In this document: piece by piece, positions 38,192 through 47,378 of the stretch
Layout: every line of letters begins with the position of its first letter
Position numbering within the stretch: the stretch's first letter is position 1
DNA from: DATCMH01 sp036563505
GTDB lineage: Bacteria > Pseudomonadota > Alphaproteobacteria > Rhizobiales > Beijerinckiaceae
DNA: 64,000 bases
Direction: 5' to 3'
Assembly: GCA_036563505.1 (NCBI GenBank)
Contig: DATCMH010000005.1
Location: 62,001 to 126,000 of the forward strand
The notes under the pieces: model-generated
Databases searched by the model: none
The model's input: the letters and a program-made list of their open reading frames with translations, nothing else
What the model was told of the DNA's origin: nothing
Program-made: the position numbers and the translations under genes

Positions 38192-40930
38192 TCATAACGA
38201 ACCACAAGTGTCGGCATTCGTGCGCCGTCCCACTTCGAAGAGGATCGGACCGGTGCTTTTGGTACTGGCCGTGAACGCCTTTCGGACGTTCTCGAATGCC
38301 CGCAGCCTCGCGTACTGTCCGACCGGTGAGAAGGCGGCCGCAGCACGCAAGACTCCGTCCGGTTCGACCGTGTAGCTGCCGGTCGACGCCTCGACCATGG
38401 TCAAGCGCGCGAAGCGAGCTTCGGCAATGCTAAGGACAGCTCCGAGCTGATCCGAGTGACCGCCGCGAGGCCGGGCCAGGGTGGAGAGGTCGGCCGGTGC
38501 TGCGAACAGCCCGTCTTGGCCGCCCACGAGGACACCGCCGGCCGGCGACGCGCCGATTGCACGGACCGCGCGTGATGGGCCTCCTTCGGCATCGACAAGC
38601 TTGCGTGCAAACCCGCTTTCCGAGAGAGCGAACACTCCGCGAGAGGTACCGAGCAGAACCTCGCAACTCCCGGGATCATAGCTCGTGAGCAGGTTCACGT
38701 CTGGAAGGCCTGACACCTCCTCCCAACGCCGGTCTGGCGTGATCCGCCACCAGCCTTTCTCATGAATGAGAATTGAGCGAAGGCGCGGCAATGGCAGGAT
38801 GGCAAGAGCACCGAATGGGCGACGGCTGAAGCTCCACCGCTCAGCAGGCTTGAGCGTTGGAAAGCCCTGCAACGAGAAAGGGGTTTGCTCGCCCTTTGCG
38901 TCGATGGACGTGATCCCGTCTGAGTTGAAGCTCAGCACAGTCTCGAACCACGGCGCATCGACGAGTTCGCCAGGAGGTTTCTTAGGCAGGCCAAAGGTCT
39001 CAAGACGGTAACCGTCAGGCCCGCCGCGTAGCGCTTGTATCGGACGGACGCCGGCTTGGATCAAAACGGTTCGTAAGGTCGGCAGAACCGCAACGACCTT
39101 TGGAACCTGTCCCTCTTCAAGCACTTGGAACGACAGGTCGCGCCCGATTACAGCTCGCGTGACGCCCGAGGCGAAAACGTCTCCAGACCACGAGAGTGGG
39201 ATCAGCGAGCGGGTGCAGCAGCCCATTTGACGTTCAAGCGAAACGAGATGACCGTCGTTCGGCAGGTGGAACAGGCCGCCTCTCGATTCAATCAGAACAC
39301 CACGCCCCTCCGGGGCTTCGGTCATGCTCCCGACGATGTCGCCGAACTCCTTGGTGTCGCTACCGGGAACAGGTCGCAGACATACGGACGAGGGCGGATA
39401 GCTCTCCTTGATCCGTCGTGCCTCCGCGCAGGCGTCACCGCCCCCACGCTCGGCGTCGACGAGGAGAGCGAGGCCGCGCGACGAAAGCAACATCAGTTCG
39501 CCGGTCCCCGGGTTCTCGCCCAGAGTAGGCTGTAGTCCCGCGGCAATGAGTTCCCCGCCGGCGGCACGCTCCGGGTTGAGGTCGCGGTCGAGCAGGTAAA
39601 TTCCCTCTCGCGTCGACACGACCCCCACACCGCCGTGCGGCCAGTCGGCTAGGTCGGGCGGAGAGAGACCCTCGGTCGAGAACGGCATCCTGAGCGCCGC
39701 GAGGCGTCCGTCACGTCCAAGCTCGAAAAGCCCCTTGCTTGTCGAGACAACGACGCGACCGATGGCGGACAGGTCGTATATGCGCGGGAAGTCGCCCAGA
39801 TGTGCCGCCCCGCTATCAGGGACGGGGATCATGCGCTCACCATCGTAGAGGTGGAGCCCCTCGCGACCGAAGATCAGCGTTCGGCCGAGTGTTGGCAGGT
39901 CCTGTATGCGGCCAGTAGCGTTGGGGCCGGGTCGGTGGATGCCGACATCACCCCCCGGTATCTCCTGCCATCCTTCAGGGCCGATCCGACGCCAGCGCTC
40001 GCCGAAGTCGAAGAAGTTGCCCGCCCCGTATCGCAGCACGTCACCGAAAATGGCAGAGCGTAGGAAGGGAAAGCTCGCCCCGTACGTCTTCTTGGTCGCG
40101 AGCGTCCGCGCCGTGAAACCTCCGCGGCCTGACCGGTGGATTGAAAGCACCAGCGTGTTTGCCATGAACAAGACGGCGTTGGCACGCGGAACGTCGGTCA
40201 CTGAGCCATAATCGTCCTTGTTGAGTTCATCGACATTGGTCGTCCACGTTCCCTCGTCCGCGAGCACGTGGAGTGCTTGGTTCATGTCCACGACAACGGT
40301 GGCACGAATGGAAGGAGCATCATGCACGCTCCTGACGCCCGGGATGCCCTTAGCGCGCAACTCCTCCTGCCGCTCCCATGGCCGGATTGAGTTGGCCTCG
40401 ACAACGTAGGCCTGACCGTCGCTGACTACCAATGTGGCTTGCGCTCGAGGCAGCAGATAGGGGCCTCTGGGGTTTTGCCGGAGCGCCTCTGGCCGCGGCA
40501 CGGTCGAGAACGCGTTGGCACCAGTTGGGAGGACCGAGAGCGCTCCCGTGGCGTAGGTGACTGCCACCTTCCGACCACTCCAGGGCTCGGTGACTAGGTT
40601 CCCTCTGTCCAAGAAGCTTTTCGGATAGGAGCCCTCGTACCGAACCAATCGGCGGTCCAGAATTGTCCACTCACCACCGCGATTGTTCGGGGTGAAGACG
40701 GGGCCCGGCAGGCCGGGGATGTTGAAAACGTTCGTGACGAGACGCCAAGCATCGCCGACGTCAGCCTCGGTCGGAGCACTGTCCGCGACAGGAATAATGC
40801 GATAACGGCCCGAGGTTGGCGAACTCGGGAAGGCCGTCGCCGAGAAACCGAGCAAGAGCATGGCGGCGACTGTCGCTGCTCGCAGTTTACCGAAACAGCC
40901 AAGGGTGAAAAGACCTTTGGTCGACAACAT
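38192..40930 (-). CDS. Large secreted protein of unknown function, probable beta-propeller repeats
   Basis: The 912-residue protein has a signal peptide near LRAATVAAMLLLGFSATAFP, cleaved around residue 35. It contains many short repeated strand motifs of the form RTLIFGREGLHLYDGERM, RVVVSTSKGLFELGRDG, VGVVSTREGIYLLDRD and VLLGTSRGVFALSES, suggesting beta-propeller blades like those in the sensor half of some two-component proteins; no kinase, membrane anchor or DNA-binding domain follows. Base use is less GC-rich than the neighbourhood. It ends near the tRNA-Lys gene and an integrase remnant, so it may sit on a decayed island. The ATG at 40930 gives the signal peptide; a TTG lies at 40975. 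Confidence 0.6.
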   Translation of the reverse strand: MLSTKGLFTLGCFGKLRAATVAAMLLLGFSATAFPSSPTSGRYRIIPVADSAPTEADVGDAWRLVTNVFNIPGLPGPVFTPNNRGGEWTILDRRLVRYEGSYPKSFLDRGNLVTEPWSGRKVAVTYATGALSVLPTGANAFSTVPRPEALRQNPRGPYLLPRAQATLVVSDGQAYVVEANSIRPWERQEELRAKGIPGVRSVHDAPSIRATVVVDMNQALHVLADEGTWTTNVDELNKDDYGSVTDVPRANAVLFMANTLVLSIHRSGRGGFTARTLATKKTYGASFPFLRSAIFGDVLRYGAGNFFDFGERWRRIGPEGWQEIPGGDVGIHRPGPNATGRIQDLPTLGRTLIFGREGLHLYDGERMIPVPDSGAAHLGDFPRIYDLSAIGRVVVSTSKGLFELGRDGRLAALRMPFSTEGLSPPDLADWPHGGVGVVSTREGIYLLDRDLNPERAAGGELIAAGLQPTLGENPGTGELMLLSSRGLALLVDAERGGGDACAEARRIKESYPPSSVCLRPVPGSDTKEFGDIVGSMTEAPEGRGVLIESRGGLFHLPNDGHLVSLERQMGCCTRSLIPLSWSGDVFASGVTRAVIGRDLSFQVLEEGQVPKVVAVLPTLRTVLIQAGVRPIQALRGGPDGYRLETFGLPKKPPGELVDAPWFETVLSFNSDGITSIDAKGEQTPFSLQGFPTLKPAERWSFSRRPFGALAILPLPRLRSILIHEKGWWRITPDRRWEEVSGLPDVNLLTSYDPGSCEVLLGTSRGVFALSESGFARKLVDAEGGPSRAVRAIGASPAGGVLVGGQDGLFAAPADLSTLARPRGGHSDQLGAVLSIAEARFARLTMVEASTGSYTVEPDGVLRAAAAFSPVGQYARLRAFENVRKAFTASTKSTGPILFEVGRRTNADTCGSL

Positions 40931-41224
40931 GAGCTCATCAGGAGGGTTCGACAGAAGCTGGATCGTACACCTCAAGCGTGCTCAGCCCAGACAAAACCGC
41001 CGTGGGTAGTTAATCCTCCCTACCTTCATTGCAGCCGACCATGTGCCAGACGGCTATGCAATGACGCCACCTCAAAGGAGGATCGTCGACGAAACCGTTG
41101 TAGCGCTCCTTCGGCGCGAGAGGCTCCTCAGGGCACCTGGTCATTCGCCGGGGCGGTGCGAGCAGGCCACCCAACGTCATGAACTCAACGCGGCATCGGT
41201 GGCGGTTCTGCCAGCACAACGCCT

Positions 41225-41380
41225 GAAGCTGGTCACAGCATCGTCGAGATGAGCGAGGCGATGGTTCGCCATTACGCTCGGGACGTGAACAAGAGCCGGC
41301 TCACGGTGAACGGGATGCGTAAGCTTGAACAGCACCGGCCCGCCATCCTGCCGATGCAAGGCCGCCCGAGCGAGCCGTGA
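41225..41380 (+). pseudogene. C-terminal remnant of a tyrosine recombinase/integrase
   Basis: The frame reads ...EAGHSIVEMSEAMVRHYARD, then NKSRLTVNGMRKLEQ, and ends at TGA 41378. The GHS His and the HYAR Tyr correspond to the last His and the nucleophile Tyr of the tyrosine recombinase active site. The rest of the catalytic domain is missing: upstream codons do not continue as a recombinase. It points at the 3' end of the adjacent tRNA-Lys, the usual position for an integrase of an element inserted there. The remaining part of 40931-41224 shows no recognisable gene. Confidence 0.6.
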
Positions 41381-41461
41381 GCTGGGTTTTGGAACCGGGC
41401 TCCTGAAGTCGGGAACTGTCCGGTTCTGCCACCCGCCCGGCTCTCAGAAGACCGGGTTTGA

Positions 41462-41537
<76 letters not shown>

Positions 41538-41574
41538 TCGCCGAAGCGAGCCGGCGGGAGGCTTGAGGGCCGTC

Positions 41575-41611
41575 CCGCCGGGAGGTCGGGCGTTTAGCAA
41601 AGGCCCGGCGG
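41575..41611. terminator. Hairpin between tRNA-Lys and phhA, possible bidirectional terminator
   Basis: CCGCCGGG at 41575-41582 and CCCGGCGG at 41604-41611 form a perfect 8-bp stem. TTT follows on the plus strand, but on the minus strand, which phhA uses, no clear T-run follows. It sits 20 bp after the phhA stop. Confidence 0.35.
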
Positions 41612-41631
41612 TTTGTCCAGGGGTTTTGGAC

Positions 41632-42498
41632 TCACTCCGCCGCGACGGGAAGGCGCGCCTTCTCGGCGTGGTAGGCGCCCGTGCCGCGGGAGACTACGTC
41701 GTCCTCGGGGAGGACGTCGCCCGGCTCGAGATCGGCGCTGCCGTCGAGGCGTTTCCAGAGCGGCAGCAGGCGGTCGAGGTCGAGGGCGGGCCAGGCGTCG
41801 AGGCCGTCGAGCACGAAGTAGGTCTCCTGGAAATCGTCGATGCGGTAGCGGGTGCGCATGACGCGGGCGAGGTCGAAGCCGATCCGGTTGGGCGAAGGAT
41901 CTTCAAGGGCAAAGATGGTTTCGGAAGGTGACGAGGCGATGCCGGCGCCGACGATGCGCAGGCCCTGCGGGGTACGGGCGAGGCCGAACTCCACGGTGTA
42001 CCAGTAGAGCCGGGCGAGGCGCTGCAGCGCGCCGTGCTCAGCGGCGACGAGCCCCGCCTCGCCGTAGGCCTGGAGGTAATCGGCGTAGCGCTGCTGCATG
42101 ATAAGGGGCACGTGGCCGAACACGTCGTGGAAGACGTCCGGCTCCTCGATGTAGTCGAGTTGCTCCGGCTTGCGGATCCAGAAGCCCGCGGGGAACTTGC
42201 GGTCGGCCATCAGGCGGAAGAAGGCGAGGTCCGGCACGAGGCCGGGCACGGCCACCACCTCCCAGCCCGTCGCGGCGCGAAGGCGCTCGTTCATGACCCG
42301 GAAATCGGGAATGCCCGACGTGCCGATGCCGAGGCCGTCGAGGCCGTCGAGGAACTCGTCGGCGATGCGGCCCTTGAGGAGCGCGCGCTGGCGCTGGGCC
42401 AGCGTGTTCCAGGTGGCGTGGTCCTCAGGCGTGTAATTTGCGAAGCCCTGGTCGACGAGCCAGTCGCGCGGGTCGGTAGAGCCCTGGTTCGAGTTCAT
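41632..42498 (-). CDS. phhA: Phenylalanine 4-monooxygenase (phenylalanine hydroxylase)
   Basis: The 288-residue tetrahydrobiopterin- and iron-dependent enzyme converts phenylalanine to tyrosine. The iron site is visible as His124 and His129 in DVFHDVFGHVPLI and Glu170 in YWYTVEFGL; the pterin-binding region and GFWIRKPEQLDYIEEPD (around 106-121) are also conserved. Length is typical of short bacterial PhhA lacking the regulatory ACT domain. It is divergent from an Lrp-type regulator with a palindrome in between, the usual arrangement. Confidence 0.96.
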   Translation of the reverse strand: MNSNQGSTDPRDWLVDQGFANYTPEDHATWNTLAQRQRALLKGRIADEFLDGLDGLGIGTSGIPDFRVMNERLRAATGWEVVAVPGLVPDLAFFRLMADRKFPAGFWIRKPEQLDYIEEPDVFHDVFGHVPLIMQQRYADYLQAYGEAGLVAAEHGALQRLARLYWYTVEFGLARTPQGLRIVGAGIASSPSETIFALEDPSPNRIGFDLARVMRTRYRIDDFQETYFVLDGLDAWPALDLDRLLPLWKRLDGSADLEPGDVLPEDDVVSRGTGAYHAEKARLPVAAE

Positions 42499-42580
42499 GG
42501 CGTGATCTCCCTGTTGCGGAAGAGGTTACGTCGGATCGAGGGTCATTCCTTGCCTAATCCTGGCCGCTCGGCGAGGCTTG

Positions 42581-42597
42581 AGGTCACGATATGACCT
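42581..42597. promoter_or_regulatory. Palindromic operator candidate between phhA and lrp
   Basis: AGGTCA, five spacer bases, and TGACCT form a perfect 6-bp-arm palindrome (17 bp overall) located 21 bp before the Lrp-type start and 83 bp before phhA. The size and placement suit an Lrp/AsnC-type site controlling both genes. Confidence 0.5.
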
Positions 42598-42617
42598 AAC
42601 AATCCTTCGGAGCCCCG

Positions 42618-43088
42618 ATGACCCGCCCTCTGACCCCTTCCGACCGCCGCATCCTGCGCGCCGTGCAGGCGGACGGGCGCGTCACCAACGTCGCCCTCGC
42701 CGAGGCCGTGGCGCTCGCGCCTTCGCCGTGCCTGCGCCGCCTCAAAGCGCTCGAGGAGGACGGGTTCATCACGGGCTACCGGGCGCTCGTCGACCGCAAG
42801 GCCTTAGGCTTCGCCGTGGAGGCCTTCGTCTTCATCAAGCTCGAGCAATCGGAGCCGGGCTGGCGCACCCGCCTCGTGGAGCGGCTCAATTCCTACGAGG
42901 AGGTCATCGCCTGCTACGCGCTCGCCGGCGAGACGGATCTTTTGGTCCACGCGGTGGCGACCACGATCGAGAGTTTCGGCGAGCTCACGATGAACCGCCT
43001 CTTGGTGCTGCCGGGCGTCGCCGACGTGCGCTCGAGCTTCGTCCTCCAGGTGGTGAAGCCGCCGAGCGCGCTGCCGGTGCACGACTAG
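42618..43088 (+). CDS. Lrp/AsnC family transcriptional regulator
   Basis: The 156-residue regulator has an N-terminal helix-turn-helix (VTNVALAEAVALAPSPCLRRLKALEEDGFI, around residues 24-54) and the C-terminal RAM ligand-binding domain (AYALAGETDLLVHAV and the VRSSFVLQVVK end). A GGAG site lies 5 bp before the ATG. Divergent from phhA, it probably controls phenylalanine hydroxylation in response to aromatic amino acids and itself through the shared palindrome (inference). Confidence 0.9.
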   Translation: MTRPLTPSDRRILRAVQADGRVTNVALAEAVALAPSPCLRRLKALEEDGFITGYRALVDRKALGFAVEAFVFIKLEQSEPGWRTRLVERLNSYEEVIACYALAGETDLLVHAVATTIESFGELTMNRLLVLPGVADVRSSFVLQVVKPPSALPVHD

Positions 43089-43129
43089 CGAGCCCTCGGC
43101 CTTGGGCGAGGGCTCGCCGCGGCGCCGCG

Positions 43130-44272
43130 TCAGGTGATGTGGGCGCCCCGCGTCTCGACGTAACAGGCATAGAGCGACTGGCTCGCCGTCATGAAGAGCC
43201 GGTTGCGCTTCGTGCCGCCGAAGCAGACGTTGGAGCAGATCTCGGGCAGGCGGATCTGCCCGATCCGGGCGCCGTCGGGCGCGAAGACGTGGACGCCGTC
43301 GTAACCGTCGCCCACCCAGCCCGCGCTCGCCCAGACATTGCCGTCCTCGTCGCAGCGGATGCCGTCGGCGAAGCCAGATTTGCCGTTGAGCTCCATGCTG
43401 GCGAAGGTGCGGGGATTCTTCAGCGTCGTCCCGTCGACATCGTAGGCCCAGATGATGTTCTTGGCGTCGGGGTAGTGCGAGGCGCCCGTGTCGGCGACGT
43501 AGAGGCGCCGGTAGTCGTTGGAGAAGCACAGGCCATTCGGCTTAAAGGGCTGGTCGGCGACCTTGGTGATCGTGCCGGACCGGTCGATCCGGTAGATCGC
43601 CTCCTTGCGGATCGGCTGCGGGTTCGAGGCGCTCTGGGGCAGGCGGTTGCCCTCGTATTCCATCAGCGAGCCGTAGCCCGGATCGGTGAACCAGATCGCG
43701 CCGTCGTTGGGATGCACCACGGCGTCGTTCGGGGCGTTGAACTCCTGGCCGTCGAAGCGCTCCGCGAGCACGGTGGTCTTGCCGTTGTGCTCGTAGCGCA
43801 CGACCTTGCGGGTGCCGTGTTGGCAGGCGATCTGGCGGCCCTCGAAGTCGAAGGTGTTGCCGTTGCTGTTGCCGGCTGGAAAGCGGAAGCGGCGGGCGAC
43901 GTGCCCGTCCTCCTCGAGATACCGCAGGTTCTCGTCGTTCGGGATGTCGCTCCACAGCAGGTAGCGTCCGACCCCGCTCCAGGCCGGGCCTTCCGCCCAG
44001 AGCGTGCCGGTGTGGAGGCGCTGAATCGGGGTGTTCCCGAGCTTCGACTTGAAGCGCTTGTCGATGACGACGATGTCCGGATCGGGATAGCGCTGGGGCC
44101 CGGCCTCGGGGCCGAAGTTACGCGCGAAAGCCTGGGGCGCCATGGCGGTGGCCGCGGCCACCGTGGCAGCCTTGGCAAGAAAGGCCCGACGGCTTGGGGC
44201 GTCGAGGCGTTCGAGCCCCTTGGGGGCCGGCTTGGCGAGGTCGACGAAGCGGTGCAATTGGATGCGGGCCAT
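43130..44272 (-). CDS. SMP-30/gluconolactonase family exported protein with a Tat-type signal
   Basis: The 380-residue exported beta-propeller enzyme has a twin-arginine signal SRRAFLAKAATVAAATAMAP (around residues 27-46). The six-bladed SMP-30 fold is visible in EGPAWSG (around 94), FNAPNDAVVHPNDGAIWFTDPGYG (around 180-203, metal ligands Asn/Asp), KPNGLCFSND (around 243) and FADGIRCDEDGNVWAS (around 300). Family members hydrolyse sugar lactones in a metal-dependent way. A GGGAGG site precedes the ATG by about 8 bp; a longer frame to 44377 is rejected. Substrate unknown; it lies far from the sugar-acid operon. Confidence 0.88.
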   Translation of the reverse strand: MARIQLHRFVDLAKPAPKGLERLDAPSRRAFLAKAATVAAATAMAPQAFARNFGPEAGPQRYPDPDIVVIDKRFKSKLGNTPIQRLHTGTLWAEGPAWSGVGRYLLWSDIPNDENLRYLEEDGHVARRFRFPAGNSNGNTFDFEGRQIACQHGTRKVVRYEHNGKTTVLAERFDGQEFNAPNDAVVHPNDGAIWFTDPGYGSLMEYEGNRLPQSASNPQPIRKEAIYRIDRSGTITKVADQPFKPNGLCFSNDYRRLYVADTGASHYPDAKNIIWAYDVDGTTLKNPRTFASMELNGKSGFADGIRCDEDGNVWASAGWVGDGYDGVHVFAPDGARIGQIRLPEICSNVCFGGTKRNRLFMTASQSLYACYVETRGAHIT

Positions 44273-44436
44273 GGAATGTCCTCCCGAGCAATGGGCGTCG
44301 GAGGACCGATAGGCAGCCCGGTGGCGTTCCGGGCCTTCGTCGAGAGAGGGACGCAACGCCGTTCGACGAACCCCCACGCCGGACGATTGGACGCCGCGCG
44401 GAGCGCTTTGGCAAGGTTTGGCGCCGGTGCCGATCG

Positions 44437-44829
44437 CTACGGCTCGGTGCGCCCCGTCCCCTCGCGGTCCCGCTCGTAATGCCGTGCGAGCGGGAACGGC
44501 GGCAGCCAGGATTCGCGGCGGAGGATCCAGCTCTCGTAGGTCGGCGTGAACTGGTCCGGTGCGTCGAGGGCGCCGAGGCTGACCTCGACCTCGTCACCCT
44601 CGCTCGCGAAGACCGACGAGCCGCAAGTGGGGCAGAAGTGCCGCCCCTTGTAGTCGCGGGTCTCGCCCTGGATCGTGACGGCGCTCGCCGGGAAGATGGC
44701 GGCACCGTAGAAGAGCGCGCCGTGATGCTTGCGGCAGTCGAGGCAGTGACACAGGCCGACGCGGTACGGCCGGCCCGTCGCGATGATGCGCACCGCGCCG
44801 CACAGGCACCCGCCGGTGAACCGCTCCAT
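44437..44829 (-). CDS. GFA family protein, second copy in the window
   Basis: The 130-residue zinc protein has the GFA cysteines in GGCLCGAVRI (around 6-15), GLCHCLDCRKHHGALF (around 26-41) and HFCPTCGSSVFAS (around 64-76). It is shorter and clearly different from the copy at 2939-3400. Substrate unknown; the Gfa prototype handles formaldehyde-glutathione. It is monocistronic, between an SMP-30 gene and a kelch gene. Confidence 0.85.
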   Translation of the reverse strand: MERFTGGCLCGAVRIIATGRPYRVGLCHCLDCRKHHGALFYGAAIFPASAVTIQGETRDYKGRHFCPTCGSSVFASEGDEVEVSLGALDAPDQFTPTYESWILRRESWLPPFPLARHYERDREGTGRTEP

Positions 44830-44893
44830 GCCGCGCCTCCTGTTACCCGCCCCAGCCGGGCAATCCGCTTGCGCGGCCGGGGTTCCAAGAGGT

Positions 44894-46012
44894 TCAGCCC
44901 AGGGTGAACGCCTCGTGCACCGCCGATTGCACCGCCCCGCCCGTCACGGCACCGCCGCCGGCGACGTAGATCCAGTCGCCGATGGCGGTGGCGCCCACCG
45001 CGTGGCGGGGCGTCGGCATCGGGGCGTGGCTCGTCCAGGTGTCGGTGGTGGGGTCGTAGCTCTCCATCTGGCCGAAGACGCGCCCTTGGGTGATCTGGCC
45101 GCGGTTCACGATTCCGGCCTCGCCGCCCATCGCGTAGTGGCGGCCGCGGTAGATGACGAGGCCGTGGCCGGAGCGCGGCGTCGGCAGGGGCGCCCGCTCC
45201 TCCCAGGTGTCCCGGTCGGGCAGGTACACGTGGTGAAGGCCGGTGTTGTACTCGAAGGTGTTGAAGCGCCCGCCGACGACGTGGATGCGCCCGCCGTCAG
45301 CGACGCAGCCGATATGGTCTCGCGCGCCTGGCAGGGCCTTGAGCGTCGACCACTTGTCGGCTTGAGGGTCGTAGACCTCGTGCCAGCCGACGCTCGCGCG
45401 CTCCTGCGCCGGCTCGGAGGCGCCGCCGATGAGATGGACGCGGCCGTTCAGGACCACCGCGGCCGCGGCACCCCGTGGGCGCGGCAGCGGCGCGATGGGT
45501 GTCCAGCGGTCGCTTGCGACGTCGTAGGCATAGGCGTTGTGATCGGCGTTGCGGTTCTGCTCGATGAAGCCGCCCAGCGCGTAGACCCGGCCCGCGTCGG
45601 CCACGACCGCGACGTGGTTGGCGCCCCGCGGCAGGGGCGCGGCGTTGAACCAGCGGTCCCCGTCCGGCTCGTAGACGTGGTGATAGGTCCGGTCGACCCG
45701 CCCCTCGCCGTAGCCGCCGATGATGTGCATGCGCCCGGCATGGGCGGTAGCCCAGGCCATCTCCGAGCGCGGGATGGGCAGCGCCGCCCGGGGCGCCCAT
45801 CGCCCGGGCGGGCCCGCCGGCGCGGGGCTTGCCACCACGCGCTGCGCCTCCTGCTCCGGCGTGAGGGTGAGCGGCCCTCCGCCGCGCAGGGCCGCATAAG
45901 GGTCGGGCGAGGGCGCGGCGGGAGCGAGGTGACCATGATGGCCCGCGTGCTGCGCCAGGGCGCCGCCGGACGCGAGGGCGGCGCTGCCCGCCAGGAAGAT
46001 GCGGCGATGCAT
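44894..46012 (-). CDS. Exported kelch-repeat protein with a Tat-type signal
   Basis: The 372-residue protein has a twin-arginine-like leader HRRIFLAGSAALASGGALAQ followed by a His-rich HAGHHGHLAP stretch. Six kelch repeats are visible by their GG pairs (IIGGYGEG, ALGGFIEQ, LIGGASEP, VVGGRFNT, AMGGEAG, VAGGGAV), forming a closed propeller. The ATG at 46012 has an AAGGAG site; a longer open frame is not needed. It lies 29 bp after the end of a beta-lactamase-like gene, so the pair is probably one operon. Function is unknown; the kelch fold often binds proteins or glycans. Confidence 0.82.
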   Translation of the reverse strand: MHRRIFLAGSAALASGGALAQHAGHHGHLAPAAPSPDPYAALRGGGPLTLTPEQEAQRVVASPAPAGPPGRWAPRAALPIPRSEMAWATAHAGRMHIIGGYGEGRVDRTYHHVYEPDGDRWFNAAPLPRGANHVAVVADAGRVYALGGFIEQNRNADHNAYAYDVASDRWTPIAPLPRPRGAAAAVVLNGRVHLIGGASEPAQERASVGWHEVYDPQADKWSTLKALPGARDHIGCVADGGRIHVVGGRFNTFEYNTGLHHVYLPDRDTWEERAPLPTPRSGHGLVIYRGRHYAMGGEAGIVNRGQITQGRVFGQMESYDPTTDTWTSHAPMPTPRHAVGATAIGDWIYVAGGGAVTGGAVQSAVHEAFTLG

Positions 46013-46041
46013 CGTCCGTGCTCCTTTTGCCCTTACGCTCT

Positions 46042-47310
46042 TCACTCCACGAGAGCGGCGTAGAGCAGGTTCTTGAACAGCATGCGCGTGTGGACCCGCG
46101 GGGTCGGCGCGGCGGCCATGAAGACGCCGACGATCTTCTCCTTCGGATCGATCGTGAAGCTCGTCCCGCCGGCCCCAGCCCACATGGCGTCGCCCGTCGA
46201 GCCCGGCGCGACCGCGAACCCGTCCTGGCGCCGGATGCCGAAGCCGAGGCCGAAGCCGTAGCCCGGCCCCGTCGAGCCGGCGGTCGAGCCGGCAAGCCCG
46301 ACGAGGTGGTCGGAGAGCATGAACTCCACCGTCTTGCGGGATAGATAGCGCGTGCCGTCGAGCTCGCCGCCGTTCAAGAGCATCTGGCAGAAGCGGAAAT
46401 AGTCCTGCGCGGTGGTGACGGTGCCGGCGCCGCCGAGGCGATAGCGCCGGCCGGGATCGGCCTCGACGCGCACCCATTGCCAGCCGGCGGCCTTCTGCGG
46501 GTCGGAGTCGAAGGCGTCGGCCATCCGGCTCATCTGCTCAGGCGTCGCCTGGAAGGAGGTGTCCTTCATGCCGAGCGGCTTGAACAGGCGCGCCTCGAGG
46601 AAGCGGTCGAGGCGCTCGCCCGAGACCCGCTCGACGACGACGCCCAGCACGTCCGTCGAGAGGCCGTACTCGAAGCGGGTGCCCGGCTCGTAAGCGAGGG
46701 GGATCTGCGCGAGGCGCTTCGTGAACTCCTCCGGCGAAAGGTCACCGTCGCGCGACTCGACGTCGGCCTTGGCGTAGGCCTCCTTGAGTTCCGGATAGGG
46801 CGCCGTGCCGAGATAGGTGAAGCCCGCCGTATGGCGCAGGAGATCCTGCACCGTGATCGGCCGCGTCGCCGGAACGGCCTCGCGCTTCACGGCCCCGGTC
46901 TCGTCGCGGCGCTCGACGAGGACCTTCATCTCCTTGAAGTCGGGAATGTAGGTGCTGATCGGGTCGCGCAGGCTCAAGCGCCCCTCCTCGACCAGCATCA
47001 TGGCGGCGACCGAGACGAAGGGCTTGGTCATGGAGAAGGCGCGGAACATGGCGTCCGGCGCCATCGGCTTGGTCTTGGCCGGATCGAGGTGACCGTGCGC
47101 CTCCAGGTGCACGATCTTGCCTTTGCGCGCGATGAGCGAGACCGCGCCCGGCATCGTGCCCTTGTCGATCTCACGCTTGAGCGCGGGCGCGATGCGCTGC
47201 AGGCGCTCCTGCGAGAGGCCCTCCTGGCCCTTTCCTTCGAAAGCGAGGGCCGCGGGCGCGATCCCGAGGCTCAACGCAACCAACGCAGATCCCAGCACGC
47301 TCTTCATCAT
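46042..47310 (-). CDS. Exported serine hydrolase, class C beta-lactamase/esterase EstB-like
   Basis: The 422-residue exported protein has a signal peptide MKSVLGSALVALSLGIAPAA cleaved near residue 24. The nucleophile motif SxxK is S93-M-T-K96 in FRAFSMTKPF; the second motif reads Y-G-L (RFEYGLSTD, around 207) instead of the Y-S-N of true AmpC, as in EstB-type esterases. The GGAGTVTTAQDYFRF and GLGFGIRRQ regions follow. It acts in the periplasm, likely as an esterase or peptidase rather than a beta-lactamase. It is upstream of the kelch gene in the same operon. Confidence 0.87.
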   Translation of the reverse strand: MMKSVLGSALVALSLGIAPAALAFEGKGQEGLSQERLQRIAPALKREIDKGTMPGAVSLIARKGKIVHLEAHGHLDPAKTKPMAPDAMFRAFSMTKPFVSVAAMMLVEEGRLSLRDPISTYIPDFKEMKVLVERRDETGAVKREAVPATRPITVQDLLRHTAGFTYLGTAPYPELKEAYAKADVESRDGDLSPEEFTKRLAQIPLAYEPGTRFEYGLSTDVLGVVVERVSGERLDRFLEARLFKPLGMKDTSFQATPEQMSRMADAFDSDPQKAAGWQWVRVEADPGRRYRLGGAGTVTTAQDYFRFCQMLLNGGELDGTRYLSRKTVEFMLSDHLVGLAGSTAGSTGPGYGFGLGFGIRRQDGFAVAPGSTGDAMWAGAGGTSFTIDPKEKIVGVFMAAAPTPRVHTRMLFKNLLYAALVE

Positions 47311-47378
47311 GGCGTCCTCCCTGGCCCGTTCGGCACCAGGGAGCTTAGCGCAAGGAGCGGTGCCGGAAAGGGCCGATT

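Noticed and set aside
41388..41460. Terminator for tRNA-Lys from the GAACCGGAC/GCCCGGTTC arms
   Set aside because: One mismatch in the stem, a 17-nt loop and no T-run on the minus strand; not strong enough to list.
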